This document shows, in pieces, positions 8,835 through 16,500 of a stretch of 64,000 nucleotides of DNA. The notes under the pieces were generated by a model that saw only the letters and a list, made by a program, of their open reading frames with translations, made no database searches and was not told where the DNA came from. Each line of letters starts with the position of its first letter. Within the stretch, counting starts at the first letter, position 1. Origin of the DNA: Pseudomonadota bacterium. Lineage in GTDB: Bacteria > Pseudomonadota > Alphaproteobacteria > Rhizobiales > Rhizobiaceae. Made by a program: the position numbers and the translations under genes. The stretch covers positions 1 through 64,000 of the forward strand of contig JAEXYH010000069.1 in NCBI GenBank assembly GCA_023451735.1. The letters are read 5' to 3'.

Positions 8835-9164
8835 ATGAAGTCCGATACCGATAACGCTTCCGGCACACTGCTCGAACTCGGCTCCGTCCTGTCGGCGCTG
8901 GCCGATCCGCTGCGCCGACAGGTGATCCGCGAACTGGCCCAAGCTCCTGCCGCAACGGAGCGAACCTGCGCCTCGTTCGGTTTTCCCGTGTCCAAGGCGA
9001 CATTGACCCATCATTTTAGGGTGTTGCGGGAGGCGGGCCTGATAAGCCAAGTCGACCGAGGAAACAGCCGCGCCGCTCGTCTGCGGCATGAGGAGATCGA
9101 GGACAGCCTTCCCGGTCTGCTGGCGCTTCTGGTGTCCGAAAAGCCGGACCCCGCAGACGACTAA
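8835..9164 (+). CDS. ArsR-family winged-helix regulator
   Basis: The 109-residue protein has the ArsR winged helix: LSALADPLRRQVIREL, then a recognition helix around VSKATLTHHFRVLREAGLI and the wing that follows. It lacks an obvious paired-Cys metal site, so it may sense an organic compound or redox state rather than a metal. ATG at 8835 matches the family N-terminus; longer upstream reading frames run antisense to the monooxygenase and are not real. It is divergent from that monooxygenase, with two candidate operators between them. Confidence 0.88.
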   Translation: MKSDTDNASGTLLELGSVLSALADPLRRQVIRELAQAPAATERTCASFGFPVSKATLTHHFRVLREAGLISQVDRGNSRAARLRHEEIEDSLPGLLALLVSEKPDPADD

Positions 9165-9241
9165 AACCGGCCGCCTGGTCAGCCTGACGCGAGATTGTGG
9201 AAGCAGCCCGCCGGGGAGGCGGGCCACATGGACGGCGGCGT

Positions 9242-10465
9242 TCAAGCCTTATGGTGACGTGGCTTCCGCTCTGTCAGGAAATAGACGAAGGCAACGGCGG
9301 AAAGCGCTACGCCGATCGTCGAGGCAAGCAACCAGCCACCTTCGGCAAAGGCCCAGGCGCCGATGGCCGAACCGAGCGCACCGCCGACGAAAAAGGTCGC
9401 CATGAACAGGCCGTTGAGCCGTGAGCGGAGGTCGGCGCCGAGCGTGTAAATCGCCCGCTGGCTGATCACGAGCGTCATCGCGACGCCGAAATCGAGCAGG
9501 ATCGCAGCAATCGTCAGGAGCGCGAGTGCCGCTGTGGAACCCTCGGCGAAGATATGGGTGATCAGGAAGGCGATACCGACGGAGAGAATGCCGAGCGCCG
9601 TTGCCGGCTTGCCGAGATCACGGTCGGCGAGACGTCCGGCGATCGGTGATGCGATGGCGCCGGCGACGCCAACGAGCGCGAAGATCGCGATACCCGCCTG
9701 GCTGAGATTGAAGGCGGGACCGGCCAGAACCAGTGGTGTGACCGTCCAGAACAGGCTGAAGGCAGCAAACTGACAGAACTGGTAGAAACCGCGGCGACGC
9801 AGAACTGGCTGGGTCGCATAAAGTACGCCGAGCGAGACAAGCAGGCCGCCATAGGAGAGCTGCGTATGCGGCCGGCGTTTTGGCAGCCGGGCAGCCAGAA
9901 TGAAGCCGAGCACGACCATCACGGCGGCCGACAGCCAGAAGATGGCATGCCAGTTGAACAGGCCGGTGAGGAAGCTTGCAACCGGCCGCGCCATCATGAT
10001 GCCGATCATCAGGCCGCTGACGACATTACCGACCACCCGGCCGCGATGTTCTTCCGGCGTGAGGCTCGCCGCAAACGGAACAATCATCTGCACCGCCGAA
10101 GAGGTGAGCCCGATGGCGAGCGATGCGACAAGGAAAGGGACGGCAGCGCTGGAAAGTGCCGCGCCGACGAGCGAGATCGCCGTGGCCGCGATCATGATCA
10201 GGATCAGCCGACGGTTTTCAAGAAGGTCGCCCAGCGGCACGATGAACAGGAGGCCAAGGCCATAGCCGATCTGGGTCAGCGTCACGATCAGGCCGGTCAA
10301 ATGCGGCGGAAGGCCGATTGCGGCCGCGATCGGGCCTGCAAGCGGCTGCGCGTAATAGAGATTGGCGACGATGAGGCCGCAGGCTGCGGCCATCAGGAAA
10401 GTCAAACCGGCGGTCATTCGGCTGTGGGTTACCGGCGCTTCGATCGCCGCGGACGTAGTGGTCAT
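9242..10465 (-). CDS. MFS transporter (drug-efflux type)
   Basis: The 407-residue protein has about twelve hydrophobic helices and an early LYYAQPLAGPIA segment followed by LGDLLENRR, the MFS motif-A loop. This subgroup is usually annotated as drug or small-molecule exporters. It lies 34 bases downstream of a TetR-family gene in the same direction, so the pair probably forms an operon and the efflux pump is likely induced by the regulator's ligand. The substrate is not predictable. Confidence 0.9.
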   Translation of the reverse strand: MTTTSAAIEAPVTHSRMTAGLTFLMAAACGLIVANLYYAQPLAGPIAAAIGLPPHLTGLIVTLTQIGYGLGLLFIVPLGDLLENRRLILIMIAATAISLVGAALSSAAVPFLVASLAIGLTSSAVQMIVPFAASLTPEEHRGRVVGNVVSGLMIGIMMARPVASFLTGLFNWHAIFWLSAAVMVVLGFILAARLPKRRPHTQLSYGGLLVSLGVLYATQPVLRRRGFYQFCQFAAFSLFWTVTPLVLAGPAFNLSQAGIAIFALVGVAGAIASPIAGRLADRDLGKPATALGILSVGIAFLITHIFAEGSTAALALLTIAAILLDFGVAMTLVISQRAIYTLGADLRSRLNGLFMATFFVGGALGSAIGAWAFAEGGWLLASTIGVALSAVAFVYFLTERKPRHHKA

Positions 10466-10499
10466 TGGAGGGTATCCTTGAGACAGTCTCTTGTATTGC

Positions 10500-11114
10500 T
10501 CAGTCGAGCAGCGTCATCGCCACATCGACCACGGAAAAGGTTTGTTCACGGCTGGGGCTGGTCTTGCCCAGAACACGAAGGCCCTGGACGACAGACAAAA
10601 GCAGCCGCGCCGTCGCATTGGGCTTGATCGAGCGATTGACAGAGCCATCCTCTTGGCCCCTGCGGATCAGCGCCTCGAACGTGGTTTCAAAACGATCCAT
10701 CGAACGCTCGACGCGGCGCGCCGCCTCGTCGTCGAAGATCGCCAGTTCGACCGCCGTCCCGACCGCAAGGCAGCCGCGGCGACCTCCTTCGCCATGGGCG
10801 CCTTCCGCGTAGAAGGCGAGCATGCGGTAAACGCCGTCTCGGCCATCGGCAGCTTTCGCCAGTTCCTCGTCCAGAAGCGCGTTGCGCACCTGCTTGTACC
10901 GGTCGAAGCTTGCAAGAAAGATCGCATGCTTGTCCTTGAATGCCTTGTACAAACTTCCGGCCGTCAATCCCATCGCATCGCGCAGGTCCGAGATCGAGGT
11001 GCCGTGATAACCCTGTTCGCTGAATACGGTGATCGCCTTGTCGAGCGCCTCGTTGATATCGAATTCGCGTGGCCGGCCGGCAGGGCGGGCCGCAATGCTG
11101 ATGTCGATGTTCAT
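10500..11114 (-). CDS. TetR-family transcriptional regulator
   Basis: The 204-residue protein has an N-terminal helix-turn-helix (TSISDLRDAMGLTAGSLYKAF) preceded by an Arg-rich arm (AARPAGRPREF), and a larger helical ligand-binding domain. The ATG at 11114 is chosen over a TTG at 11147 because the TTG lies within a perfect palindrome that is better explained as the operator. It stands directly upstream of the MFS gene in an apparent operon, so it likely represses itself and the exporter until a ligand binds. Confidence 0.9.
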   Translation of the reverse strand: MNIDISIAARPAGRPREFDINEALDKAITVFSEQGYHGTSISDLRDAMGLTAGSLYKAFKDKHAIFLASFDRYKQVRNALLDEELAKAADGRDGVYRMLAFYAEGAHGEGGRRGCLAVGTAVELAIFDDEAARRVERSMDRFETTFEALIRRGQEDGSVNRSIKPNATARLLLSVVQGLRVLGKTSPSREQTFSVVDVAMTLLD

Positions 11115-11129
11115 GACGGAATCCAATTG

Positions 11130-11145
11130 GGAAACGATCGTTTCC
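11130..11145. promoter_or_regulatory. Perfect 16-bp palindrome, candidate TetR operator
   Basis: GGAAACGATCGTTTCC is identical to its reverse complement and extends with two more matching T/A pairs after one mismatch. It is 16 bases upstream of the TetR start. Size, symmetry and position fit a TetR autoregulatory operator controlling the tetR-MFS operon. Confidence 0.7.
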
Positions 11146-11266
11146 AAATAAGAGGATGGAATCCATCCGTCAAGCGGTCTGCCTTTTCCGGTGAAGGAAT
11201 TTCGGAACGGTTTTGGATTTTGGGGGTTGGATCCCTGTCACCAACCTTGAAAGCTGGAGGACAGAC

Positions 11267-11434
11267 ATGAGCAAAAGTGACGTACAACAGGCAGTCAAGC
11301 GTGCCAAACGACAGGTCGAGAACACCAGTTCGGGCGGCCACCTTGGCGGTACCTATTACGGGCAGAACCCGGACGGCAAGACATCGTCGATGAACACGAA
11401 TGTCGGTAACAACCGCACCAATAGCGGTAGCTGA
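11267..11434 (+). CDS. Small hypothetical protein, Gly/Asn/Ser-rich
   Basis: This encodes 55 residues and is preceded by a strong Shine-Dalgarno (GGAGG, eight bases before ATG). The N-terminal third is Lys/Gln/Val helical (VQQAVKRAKRQVE) and the rest is rich in Gly, Asn and Ser, probably flexible. There is no signal peptide or membrane segment. A strong terminator follows at 11484, so it is an independent transcript. I do not recognise the family. Confidence 0.7.
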   Translation: MSKSDVQQAVKRAKRQVENTSSGGHLGGTYYGQNPDGKTSSMNTNVGNNRTNSGS

Positions 11435-11483
11435 CGTCACCTCACTTTGAGGTCCGGTGTATGAAGCGCCGGATGAAAGTTTG

Positions 11484-11517
11484 AAGAGCCCCGCCGCGTG
11501 CGGGGCTCTTTGTTTTT
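11484..11517 (+). terminator. Rho-independent terminator
   Basis: An 11-bp perfect stem (AAGAGCCCCGC / GCGGGGCTCTT) with a CGCGT loop is followed by TGTTTTT. It ends the small hypothetical gene upstream. Confidence 0.9.
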
Positions 11518-11670
11518 GCAGGTGGTGCCGCGTGTGCGATGCCGTCCTCCGTCTGGGCGGATAAAATAATCCGCTTGCCTGTCGGGATGCCTGTCGCCCG
11601 GACGTCCTAGGCGTAAGATGATGGCGACGGAGAGCCGTGCCATCGGAATTGACGATCGGAGGAGAGCAGG

Positions 11671-12882
11671 ATGACAGGCAGCAATTATCGTTGGGTTATC
11701 GTGTTTGCCGGCGGCCTGATGGGCTGCGTGGCGGTGGGCGTGATGTTTTCGCTCGCGGTGTTTCTGGAGCCGATCGCACGCCAGACCGGGTGGTCGCATG
11801 CGGCGATTTCGAGCGCCATGACGCTCAATTTCATTGTCATGGGATTGGGCAGTTTCATGTGGGGGGCGGCCAGCGACCGGTTCGGCACGCGGATCGTCGT
11901 GCTGATCGGTTCGGTTCTTGCCGGCCTGGCTCTGGTGCTCGCCAGTCGTTCGCAGAGCCTTTTATCCTTCCAGATCCTCTATGGCTGCCTTGTCGGCCTG
12001 TCCGCCAGCGCCTTCATGGCACCGATGATCTCGCTCACCATGCGCTGGTTCGACAGTCACCGCAGCCTTGCCGTGTCGCTCGTATCCGCCGGCATGGGCA
12101 TGGCGCCGATGACGATCTCGCCGCTCGCCCGGCTTCTGATCAACGAATTCGGAGACTGGCGCACAGCGATGCTTGTGATCGGCATCGGCGCCTGGGTCAT
12201 TCTTCTGCCGACGGTACTTCTGGTCCGCAACCCGCCTGATAAGGCGATGGCAGCGGATGGGCCGCAGGCGGAAGGTGCTGCACTGCCGCTTGCTAAGGTC
12301 TTTCGGTCACCGCAGTTCCTCGTGCTGGCCTTCACATTTTTCGCCTGCTGTGCGGCTCATTCCGGGCCGATCTTCCATATGGTGAGTTATGCGATGTATT
12401 GCGGCGTGGCGCCGATGGCGGCCGTGTCGATCTACAGTGTCGAGGGGGCGGCAGGACTGGGCGGGCGCATCGTCTACGGTCTCGCCGCTGACCGGTTCGG
12501 CGTCAAACCGGTACTGATAATCGGCCTCCTGATCCAGGCGCTGGTGATCGCAGCCTATACGATGGCGGCCGATCTTATGCAGTTTTACGCGCTGGCGATC
12601 ATTTTCGGTGGCACCTATGGCGGGGTCATGCCGCTTTATGCGGTGCTGGCGCAGGATTATTTCGGCGCAAAGATCCTCGGTACAGTGCTGGGCGCGGCCT
12701 CGATGCTGTCCAGCATCGGCATGGCTTTCGGGCCGCTGGCGGGCGGCTGGGCATTCGATGCCTTCAACAATTACAACTGGCTGTTTTTCGGATCTGCCTT
12801 GGTGGGGCTTGCGGCAGTGCTGATTGCGCTTGCCTTTCCGCCACTGCCGGGGCGCGAGGAGGAGAAGTTGCAGCCGGCATGA
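11671..12882 (+). CDS. MFS transporter (oxalate/formate antiporter-like)
   Basis: The 403-residue protein has about twelve membrane segments with WGAASDRFGTRI as the motif-A loop after helix 2 and a similar LAADRFGVKP in the second half. The opening (YRWVIVFAGGLMGCVAVGVMF) and overall pattern resemble the OFA/monocarboxylate subgroup. It probably moves an organic acid across the inner membrane. GGAGGAGAGCAGG precedes the start. No regulator is adjacent, and a bidirectional terminator follows. Confidence 0.87.
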   Translation: MTGSNYRWVIVFAGGLMGCVAVGVMFSLAVFLEPIARQTGWSHAAISSAMTLNFIVMGLGSFMWGAASDRFGTRIVVLIGSVLAGLALVLASRSQSLLSFQILYGCLVGLSASAFMAPMISLTMRWFDSHRSLAVSLVSAGMGMAPMTISPLARLLINEFGDWRTAMLVIGIGAWVILLPTVLLVRNPPDKAMAADGPQAEGAALPLAKVFRSPQFLVLAFTFFACCAAHSGPIFHMVSYAMYCGVAPMAAVSIYSVEGAAGLGGRIVYGLAADRFGVKPVLIIGLLIQALVIAAYTMAADLMQFYALAIIFGGTYGGVMPLYAVLAQDYFGAKILGTVLGAASMLSSIGMAFGPLAGGWAFDAFNNYNWLFFGSALVGLAAVLIALAFPPLPGREEEKLQPA

Positions 12883-12913
12883 ACAGAGAGCATTCCACCT
12901 TTGCTCTTCAAAC

Positions 12914-12942
12914 AAAAAGCCCGGAAATCATCCGGGCTTTTT
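12914..12942. terminator. Bidirectional terminator
   Basis: A perfect 12-bp stem (AAAAAGCCCGGA / TCCGGGCTTTTT) with a five-base loop lies between the convergent MFS gene and a small leftward gene. The A/T-tracts make it work in both directions. Confidence 0.9.
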
Positions 12943-12951
12943 GAGTTGGGA

Positions 12952-13170
12952 TCAATGATCTTTCTTGCTGCTCGCCTTACGCTTGACAGGCTTGGCCTGC
13001 GTCTCTGCAGCTTCCCGCTGCAGGCGAAGCAATCGCAGCCTTTCGGTCTTCTCTTCCCGGGAAGATACTTCGGCGGCAATGATCGCACGTGCTGCCTCGT
13101 TGGTCACAGCGGCCTTTTCCCGAGCAGAAAGCTTGGTGGGGGTCGACGTTTCTTCCTTGATAGCGGTCAT
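12952..13170 (-). CDS. Small charged hypothetical protein
   Basis: The 72-residue product is dominated by Lys, Arg, Glu and Ala and should form a long helix (EEKTERLRLLRLQREAAE), with a basic C-terminal tail (KPVKRKASSKKDH). The ATG at 13170 follows AGGAAGGA. Upstream in-frame codons add a sequence without protein character. It lies just downstream of rpsU in the same direction and may be co-transcribed. The basic tail suggests RNA or DNA contact, which is inference only. Confidence 0.65.
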   Translation of the reverse strand: MTAIKEETSTPTKLSAREKAAVTNEAARAIIAAEVSSREEKTERLRLLRLQREAAETQAKPVKRKASSKKDH

Positions 13171-13243
13171 GGGGTCATCCTTCCTGAAGTCTTGGGCATG
13201 AAGCCTGGGGCGTGAAGTCTGGGGGAATGCCGGAGGCAGAAGA

Positions 13244-13480
13244 TCAGCGCGGGCGCACGACCTTCTTCGGCGCGGGAAGCAATCCTTCGCGCTGCATCTT
13301 CTTGCGTGCCAGTTTACGGAAACGCCGAACGGCCTCGGCCTTTTCGCGAACGCGCTTTTCCGACGGCTTTTCATAGGCGCTGCGGGCCTTCATTTCGCGA
13401 AAAAGACCTTCGCGCTGCATCTTCTTCTTCAAGACGCGCAGTGCCTGATCGACGTTGTTATCTCTGACAAGAACCTGCAA
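13244..13480 (-). CDS. rpsU: 30S ribosomal protein S21, TTG start
   Basis: The sequence QVLVRDNNVDQALRVLKKKMQREG is the S21 signature in overlapping parts, with a basic C-terminus. S21 helps the 30S subunit engage mRNA. Homology begins exactly at a TTG codon at 13480, preceded by GGAAGGA at suitable spacing, so TTG is taken as the start, giving 78 residues. The motif KKMQREGL occurs twice, near residues 19-26 and 60-67. A terminator hairpin lies in the upstream leader at 13536-13562. Confidence 0.93.
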   Translation of the reverse strand: MQVLVRDNNVDQALRVLKKKMQREGLFREMKARSAYEKPSEKRVREKAEAVRRFRKLARKKMQREGLLPAPKKVVRPR

Positions 13481-13535
13481 ACTATATCCTTCCGGTTTAA
13501 AACGATGCCCTGCCCGAACGTTTGGGTGGCAAAAC

Positions 13536-13562
13536 AAAAAAGGCCGGGATTGCCCGACCTTT
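13536..13562 (-). terminator. Terminator hairpin in the rpsU leader
   Basis: Read leftward, AAAGGTCGGG and CCCGGCCTTT form a 10-bp stem with one mismatch and a CAAT loop, followed by six T residues. It stands 55 bases upstream of the rpsU start and in the same orientation. It could be an attenuator for rpsU or the end of a separate small RNA. Confidence 0.7.
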
Positions 13563-13720
13563 CCAGGACCACCAGCCCGGTCTCGCTGCCGGTACATCCG
13601 CGGTCAGGAGAGGCAAATGGCATCCATCGATATTCACGCGAAAATGCGCACACGTAACGGCGCTGCGTGAGTTCGATTGAGATTTCGATTTGACTGATAT
13701 GGGGTGTCGCGCGGGAAAAT
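13536..13720 (-). ncRNA. Candidate small RNA or rpsU leader
   Basis: The gap upstream of rpsU (13481-13819) has no convincing protein gene on the minus strand but contains a well-formed terminator. A promoter-like pair (TTGATT and TATCAG about 18 bases apart) occurs on the minus strand near 13690-13730. A transcript of roughly 150-180 bases would contain a CCTCTCC stretch able to pair with Shine-Dalgarno sequences. The 5' end is a guess. Confidence 0.3.
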
Positions 13721-13770
13721 CAATGAGATGGAGGACTTAAATCCGCAACCTTCAATCGGTGGAACCGCGC

Positions 13771-13806
13771 AAGGCAAAAACCCGGAGATGTGTCCGGGCT
13801 TTGCCT
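13771..13806 (-). terminator. Terminator of the first TRAP binding protein
   Basis: A long stem built from AAGGCAAA and TTTGCCTT plus CCCGGA / TCCGGG, with a small bulge, follows the leftward TRAP gene. The descending arm contains TTTTT on the minus strand. Confidence 0.7.
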
Positions 13807-13819
13807 TGTCGGAAAAGCC

Positions 13820-14923
13820 TCAGAGCGCGCCGTTTCGCTGCTGCATCATCATGAACGTGTCATAGCTGTATTCGGCCACCTGCGCCCAGAGGTAGGAGTC
13901 CTTCTTGAACGCCTGCTGATGATCATAGATCTTCTTGAAGGCCGGGCTTTTTTCGGAAAGGTCCGCATAGACCTCCATGGCCGCCTTGAAGCAGGTTTCC
14001 ATGATTTCCTTGCTGAACGGCTTCAGCACGGCACCTTCCGCCACGAGCCTGCGCAGCGCCACCGCGTTATGCGCGTCGTAATTGGCGAGCATGCTGGTAT
14101 TTGCTGAAGCGCAGGCGGTCTTCAGGATGGCCTGAAAGCTTTTCGGCAACGCGTTGAACTTTTCCAGGTTGAAGAAGGCATGCATGGCAGGTCCTCCTTC
14201 CCACCATGCCGGGTAGTAGTAATATTTGGCGACCTTGACGAAGCCGAGCTTCTGATCGTCATAGGGGCCGACAAATTCGGTGGCGTCGATCGTGCCTTTT
14301 TCCAGCGCGGCATAGACATCGCCGCCGGCGATCTGCTGCGGCGTAACGCCGACCTTGGTCATCACCTGGCCTGCAAGCCCGGCAATCCGCATCTTCAGGC
14401 CCTTGAGGTCGTCGATGGTGACGATCTCCTTGCGGAACCATCCGCCCATCTGAGTGCCGCTATTGCCGGCAGGCAGTGCATAGAGACCGCGGGGCGCCAG
14501 AAACTCGTTGATCAGGTCGTTGCCGCCATTGGCGAACCAGGCATTCGTCATGCGGGCGTTGAGACCGAACGGAATGGCGGTACCGAGCGCGAAGGCCGGA
14601 TCCTGGCCGATATAGTAATACGAGCAGGTATGGGCCATTTCGACGGTGCCGTTGGCCACCGCATCCGCTGCCTGCAGGCCGGGCACCAGTTCGCCTGCGG
14701 CATAGGTCTGGATATTGAAATTCCCGTCGGTCGCATCTCTGACAATCTGGGCAAGCTCGTTTCCGGCGCCGAAGATAATGTCGAGGCTTTTGGGGAAGGA
14801 GGACGTCATGCGCCAGGTGATCTTCGGCTGTTCCTGGGCGATTGCCGGGGCTGCCAGCGCACTTGCTGCCGCCGCGCCGATGCCGGCAGTCGTCGCCTTC
14901 TTGAAGAAATGCCTGCGATCCAT
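13820..14923 (-). CDS. TRAP transporter substrate-binding protein, Tat-exported (copy 1)
   Basis: The 367-residue protein starts with a twin-arginine signal (MDRRHFFKKATTAGIG, ending PAIAQ) and continues with ITWRMTSSFPKSLD and GLQAADAVANGTVEMAHT, typical of the DctP-type binding protein group annotated for mannitol or chloroaromatic compounds. It would capture an organic acid in the periplasm for a DctQM permease. ATG at 14923 gives ideal spacing from AAGG; an ATG nine bases upstream is too close. No DctQ or DctM gene is in the window. It is a paralogue of the next gene upstream. Confidence 0.92.
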   Translation of the reverse strand: MDRRHFFKKATTAGIGAAAASALAAPAIAQEQPKITWRMTSSFPKSLDIIFGAGNELAQIVRDATDGNFNIQTYAAGELVPGLQAADAVANGTVEMAHTCSYYYIGQDPAFALGTAIPFGLNARMTNAWFANGGNDLINEFLAPRGLYALPAGNSGTQMGGWFRKEIVTIDDLKGLKMRIAGLAGQVMTKVGVTPQQIAGGDVYAALEKGTIDATEFVGPYDDQKLGFVKVAKYYYYPAWWEGGPAMHAFFNLEKFNALPKSFQAILKTACASANTSMLANYDAHNAVALRRLVAEGAVLKPFSKEIMETCFKAAMEVYADLSEKSPAFKKIYDHQQAFKKDSYLWAQVAEYSYDTFMMMQQRNGAL

Positions 14924-15095
14924 CGAATTCATCCTTCCGCGTCGAGACGCGCTTGTGGTTGTACGGCTCGTGTTAACCGCATCGATTTGGCTAAAGCGTG
15001 TCGCAGCGCAAAACCGCTGCACACATTTGCGCGACATGCTCCAGAGCAAGCCGAAGCGCGTCATAACCGATGATTTCTTGTTTTTCGTAAATGCG

Positions 15096-15121
15096 AAAAG
15101 CCCGGTGCATGTCCGGGCTTG
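15096..15121 (-). terminator. Terminator of the second TRAP binding protein
   Basis: An 8-bp stem AAGCCCGG / CCGGGCTT with a seven-base loop lies just after the leftward gene, followed on the minus strand by TTCGC. The T-tract is short, so strength is moderate. Confidence 0.65.
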
Positions 15122-15143
15122 CCGTTTCGACCAAGCTGAAGAA

Positions 15144-16250
15144 TTACAGCGTTCCCTTACGCTGCTGCGTCATCATGAATGTATCGTAGCTGTATTCGGC
15201 GATCTGGTTCCACAGATAACCGTCCTTCTTGAACGCCTGCTGGCTGTCATAGATCTTCTTGAAGGCGGCATTCTTGCCGTTCAGGTCCGCATAGACTTCC
15301 TGCGATGCCTTGTAGCTTGCCTCCAGGATTTCCTGGGTAAACGGCTTCAGCACGGCGCCTTCCGACACCAGCTGGCGCAGCGCCTTGGCGTTATGTGCGT
15401 CATAGCGGGCGAGCATGTTCTGGTTGGCGTTGGCGCAGGCGTCTTTCAGGATGCGCTGATAGCTCTTCGGCAGGGTGTTGAATTTTTCCAGGTTGAAGAA
15501 GGCGTGGACGGCCGGGCCGCCTTCCCACCATGCCGGATAGTAATAATACTTGGCGACCTTGACGAAACCGAGCTTCTGGTCGTCGTAAGGGCCGACGAAT
15601 TCGGTGGCGTCGATTGTGCCCTTTTCCAGCGCTGCATAGACATCGCCGCCGGCGATCTGCTGCGGCGTGACACCGAGCTTCTGCATCACCTGGCCGGCAA
15701 GGCCGGCGATGCGCATCTTCAAGCCATTGAGATCGGCAACCGTGTTGATCTCCTTGCGGTACCAGCCGCCCATCTGCGCACCGGTATTACCGGCCGGAAG
15801 AGCATAAAGGCCGTGGCCGGCAAGGAATTCGTTGAGCAGCTCGTTGCCGCCGCCGATCGAGAACCACGAATTGGTCTGGCGGGCATTGAGACCGAAAGGA
15901 ACGGCGGTACCAAGCGCGAAGGTCGGGTCCTTGCCGATATAGTAGTAGCAGCAGGTATGCGCCATTTCGACGGTACCGTTCGACACCGCATCGGCCGCCT
16001 GCAGGCCGGGTACGATTTCACCGGCCGCAAAGGTATTGATGGTGAAATTACCGTCCGAAGCTTCCTTGACGCTTGCCGCGATATCGGTGCTTGCGGCCCA
16101 GAGAATATCTGTATTCTTGGTGAAGGAAGAAGTCATGCGCCAGGTAATTTTCGGGCTTTCCTGAGCAATGGCAGGTGCGGCCAGCGCGGTTGCAGCAACG
16201 GCACCGGCGCCGGCGGTGGCGGCCTGACGGAAGAAATGTCTGCGGTTCAT
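15144..16250 (-). CDS. TRAP transporter substrate-binding protein, Tat-exported (copy 2)
   Basis: The 368-residue protein is closely similar to the neighbouring copy over its whole length, including the twin-arginine signal (MNRRHFFRQAATAGAG, ending PAIAQ) and the segments QMGGW, LKMRIAGLAGQVM and EFVGPYDDQKLGFVKVAKYYYYPAWW in shorter pieces. It should bind a related ligand. Because each gene has its own terminator, the two are probably transcribed separately. No permease subunits adjoin. The ATG at 16250 follows GGGAGGACTA. Confidence 0.92.
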   Translation of the reverse strand: MNRRHFFRQAATAGAGAVAATALAAPAIAQESPKITWRMTSSFTKNTDILWAASTDIAASVKEASDGNFTINTFAAGEIVPGLQAADAVSNGTVEMAHTCCYYYIGKDPTFALGTAVPFGLNARQTNSWFSIGGGNELLNEFLAGHGLYALPAGNTGAQMGGWYRKEINTVADLNGLKMRIAGLAGQVMQKLGVTPQQIAGGDVYAALEKGTIDATEFVGPYDDQKLGFVKVAKYYYYPAWWEGGPAVHAFFNLEKFNTLPKSYQRILKDACANANQNMLARYDAHNAKALRQLVSEGAVLKPFTQEILEASYKASQEVYADLNGKNAAFKKIYDSQQAFKKDGYLWNQIAEYSYDTFMMTQQRKGTL

Positions 16251-16472
16251 GAAAAATAGTCCTCCCAAACTGTCTGAAACACCCGGATTTCCAAGCGTTC
16301 TTAATTGCTCATAATCAGTTTGTTTCGTAGCGGGCAAGAAGTATTTTCCAGATATTACGCTGCGTTGCAGCATGGCTTTTCGAAGATTGCCGTTCGGAGC
16401 TGTTTCCAGCCTAAAAGCCTGTTCTTTAAAGCAGCTTCATGTCTCCTTGCATTTTGTATGCCAGGGGAATAG

Positions 16473-16489
16473 TTTAGAATTATTCTAAA
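16473..16489. promoter_or_regulatory. Irr-type iron control element (ICE box)
   Basis: TTTAGAA-TTA-TTCTAAA is a perfect inverted repeat 12 bases before the mbfA start. It matches the pattern of Irr-binding ICE boxes reported upstream of iron genes in rhizobia. Irr is known to repress mbfA under low iron, so the site makes biological sense here. Confidence 0.8.
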
Positions 16490-16500
16490 TGGAGTTTTCG

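Noticed and set aside
9206..9224. GCCCGCC / GGCGGGC hairpin between ArsR and MFS genes
   Set aside because: It may slow transcription, but it has no T-tract, so I do not call it a terminator.
14715..16259. 514-codon plus-strand frame
   Set aside because: It lies across both TRAP binding-protein genes in antisense and reflects their shared codon bias.
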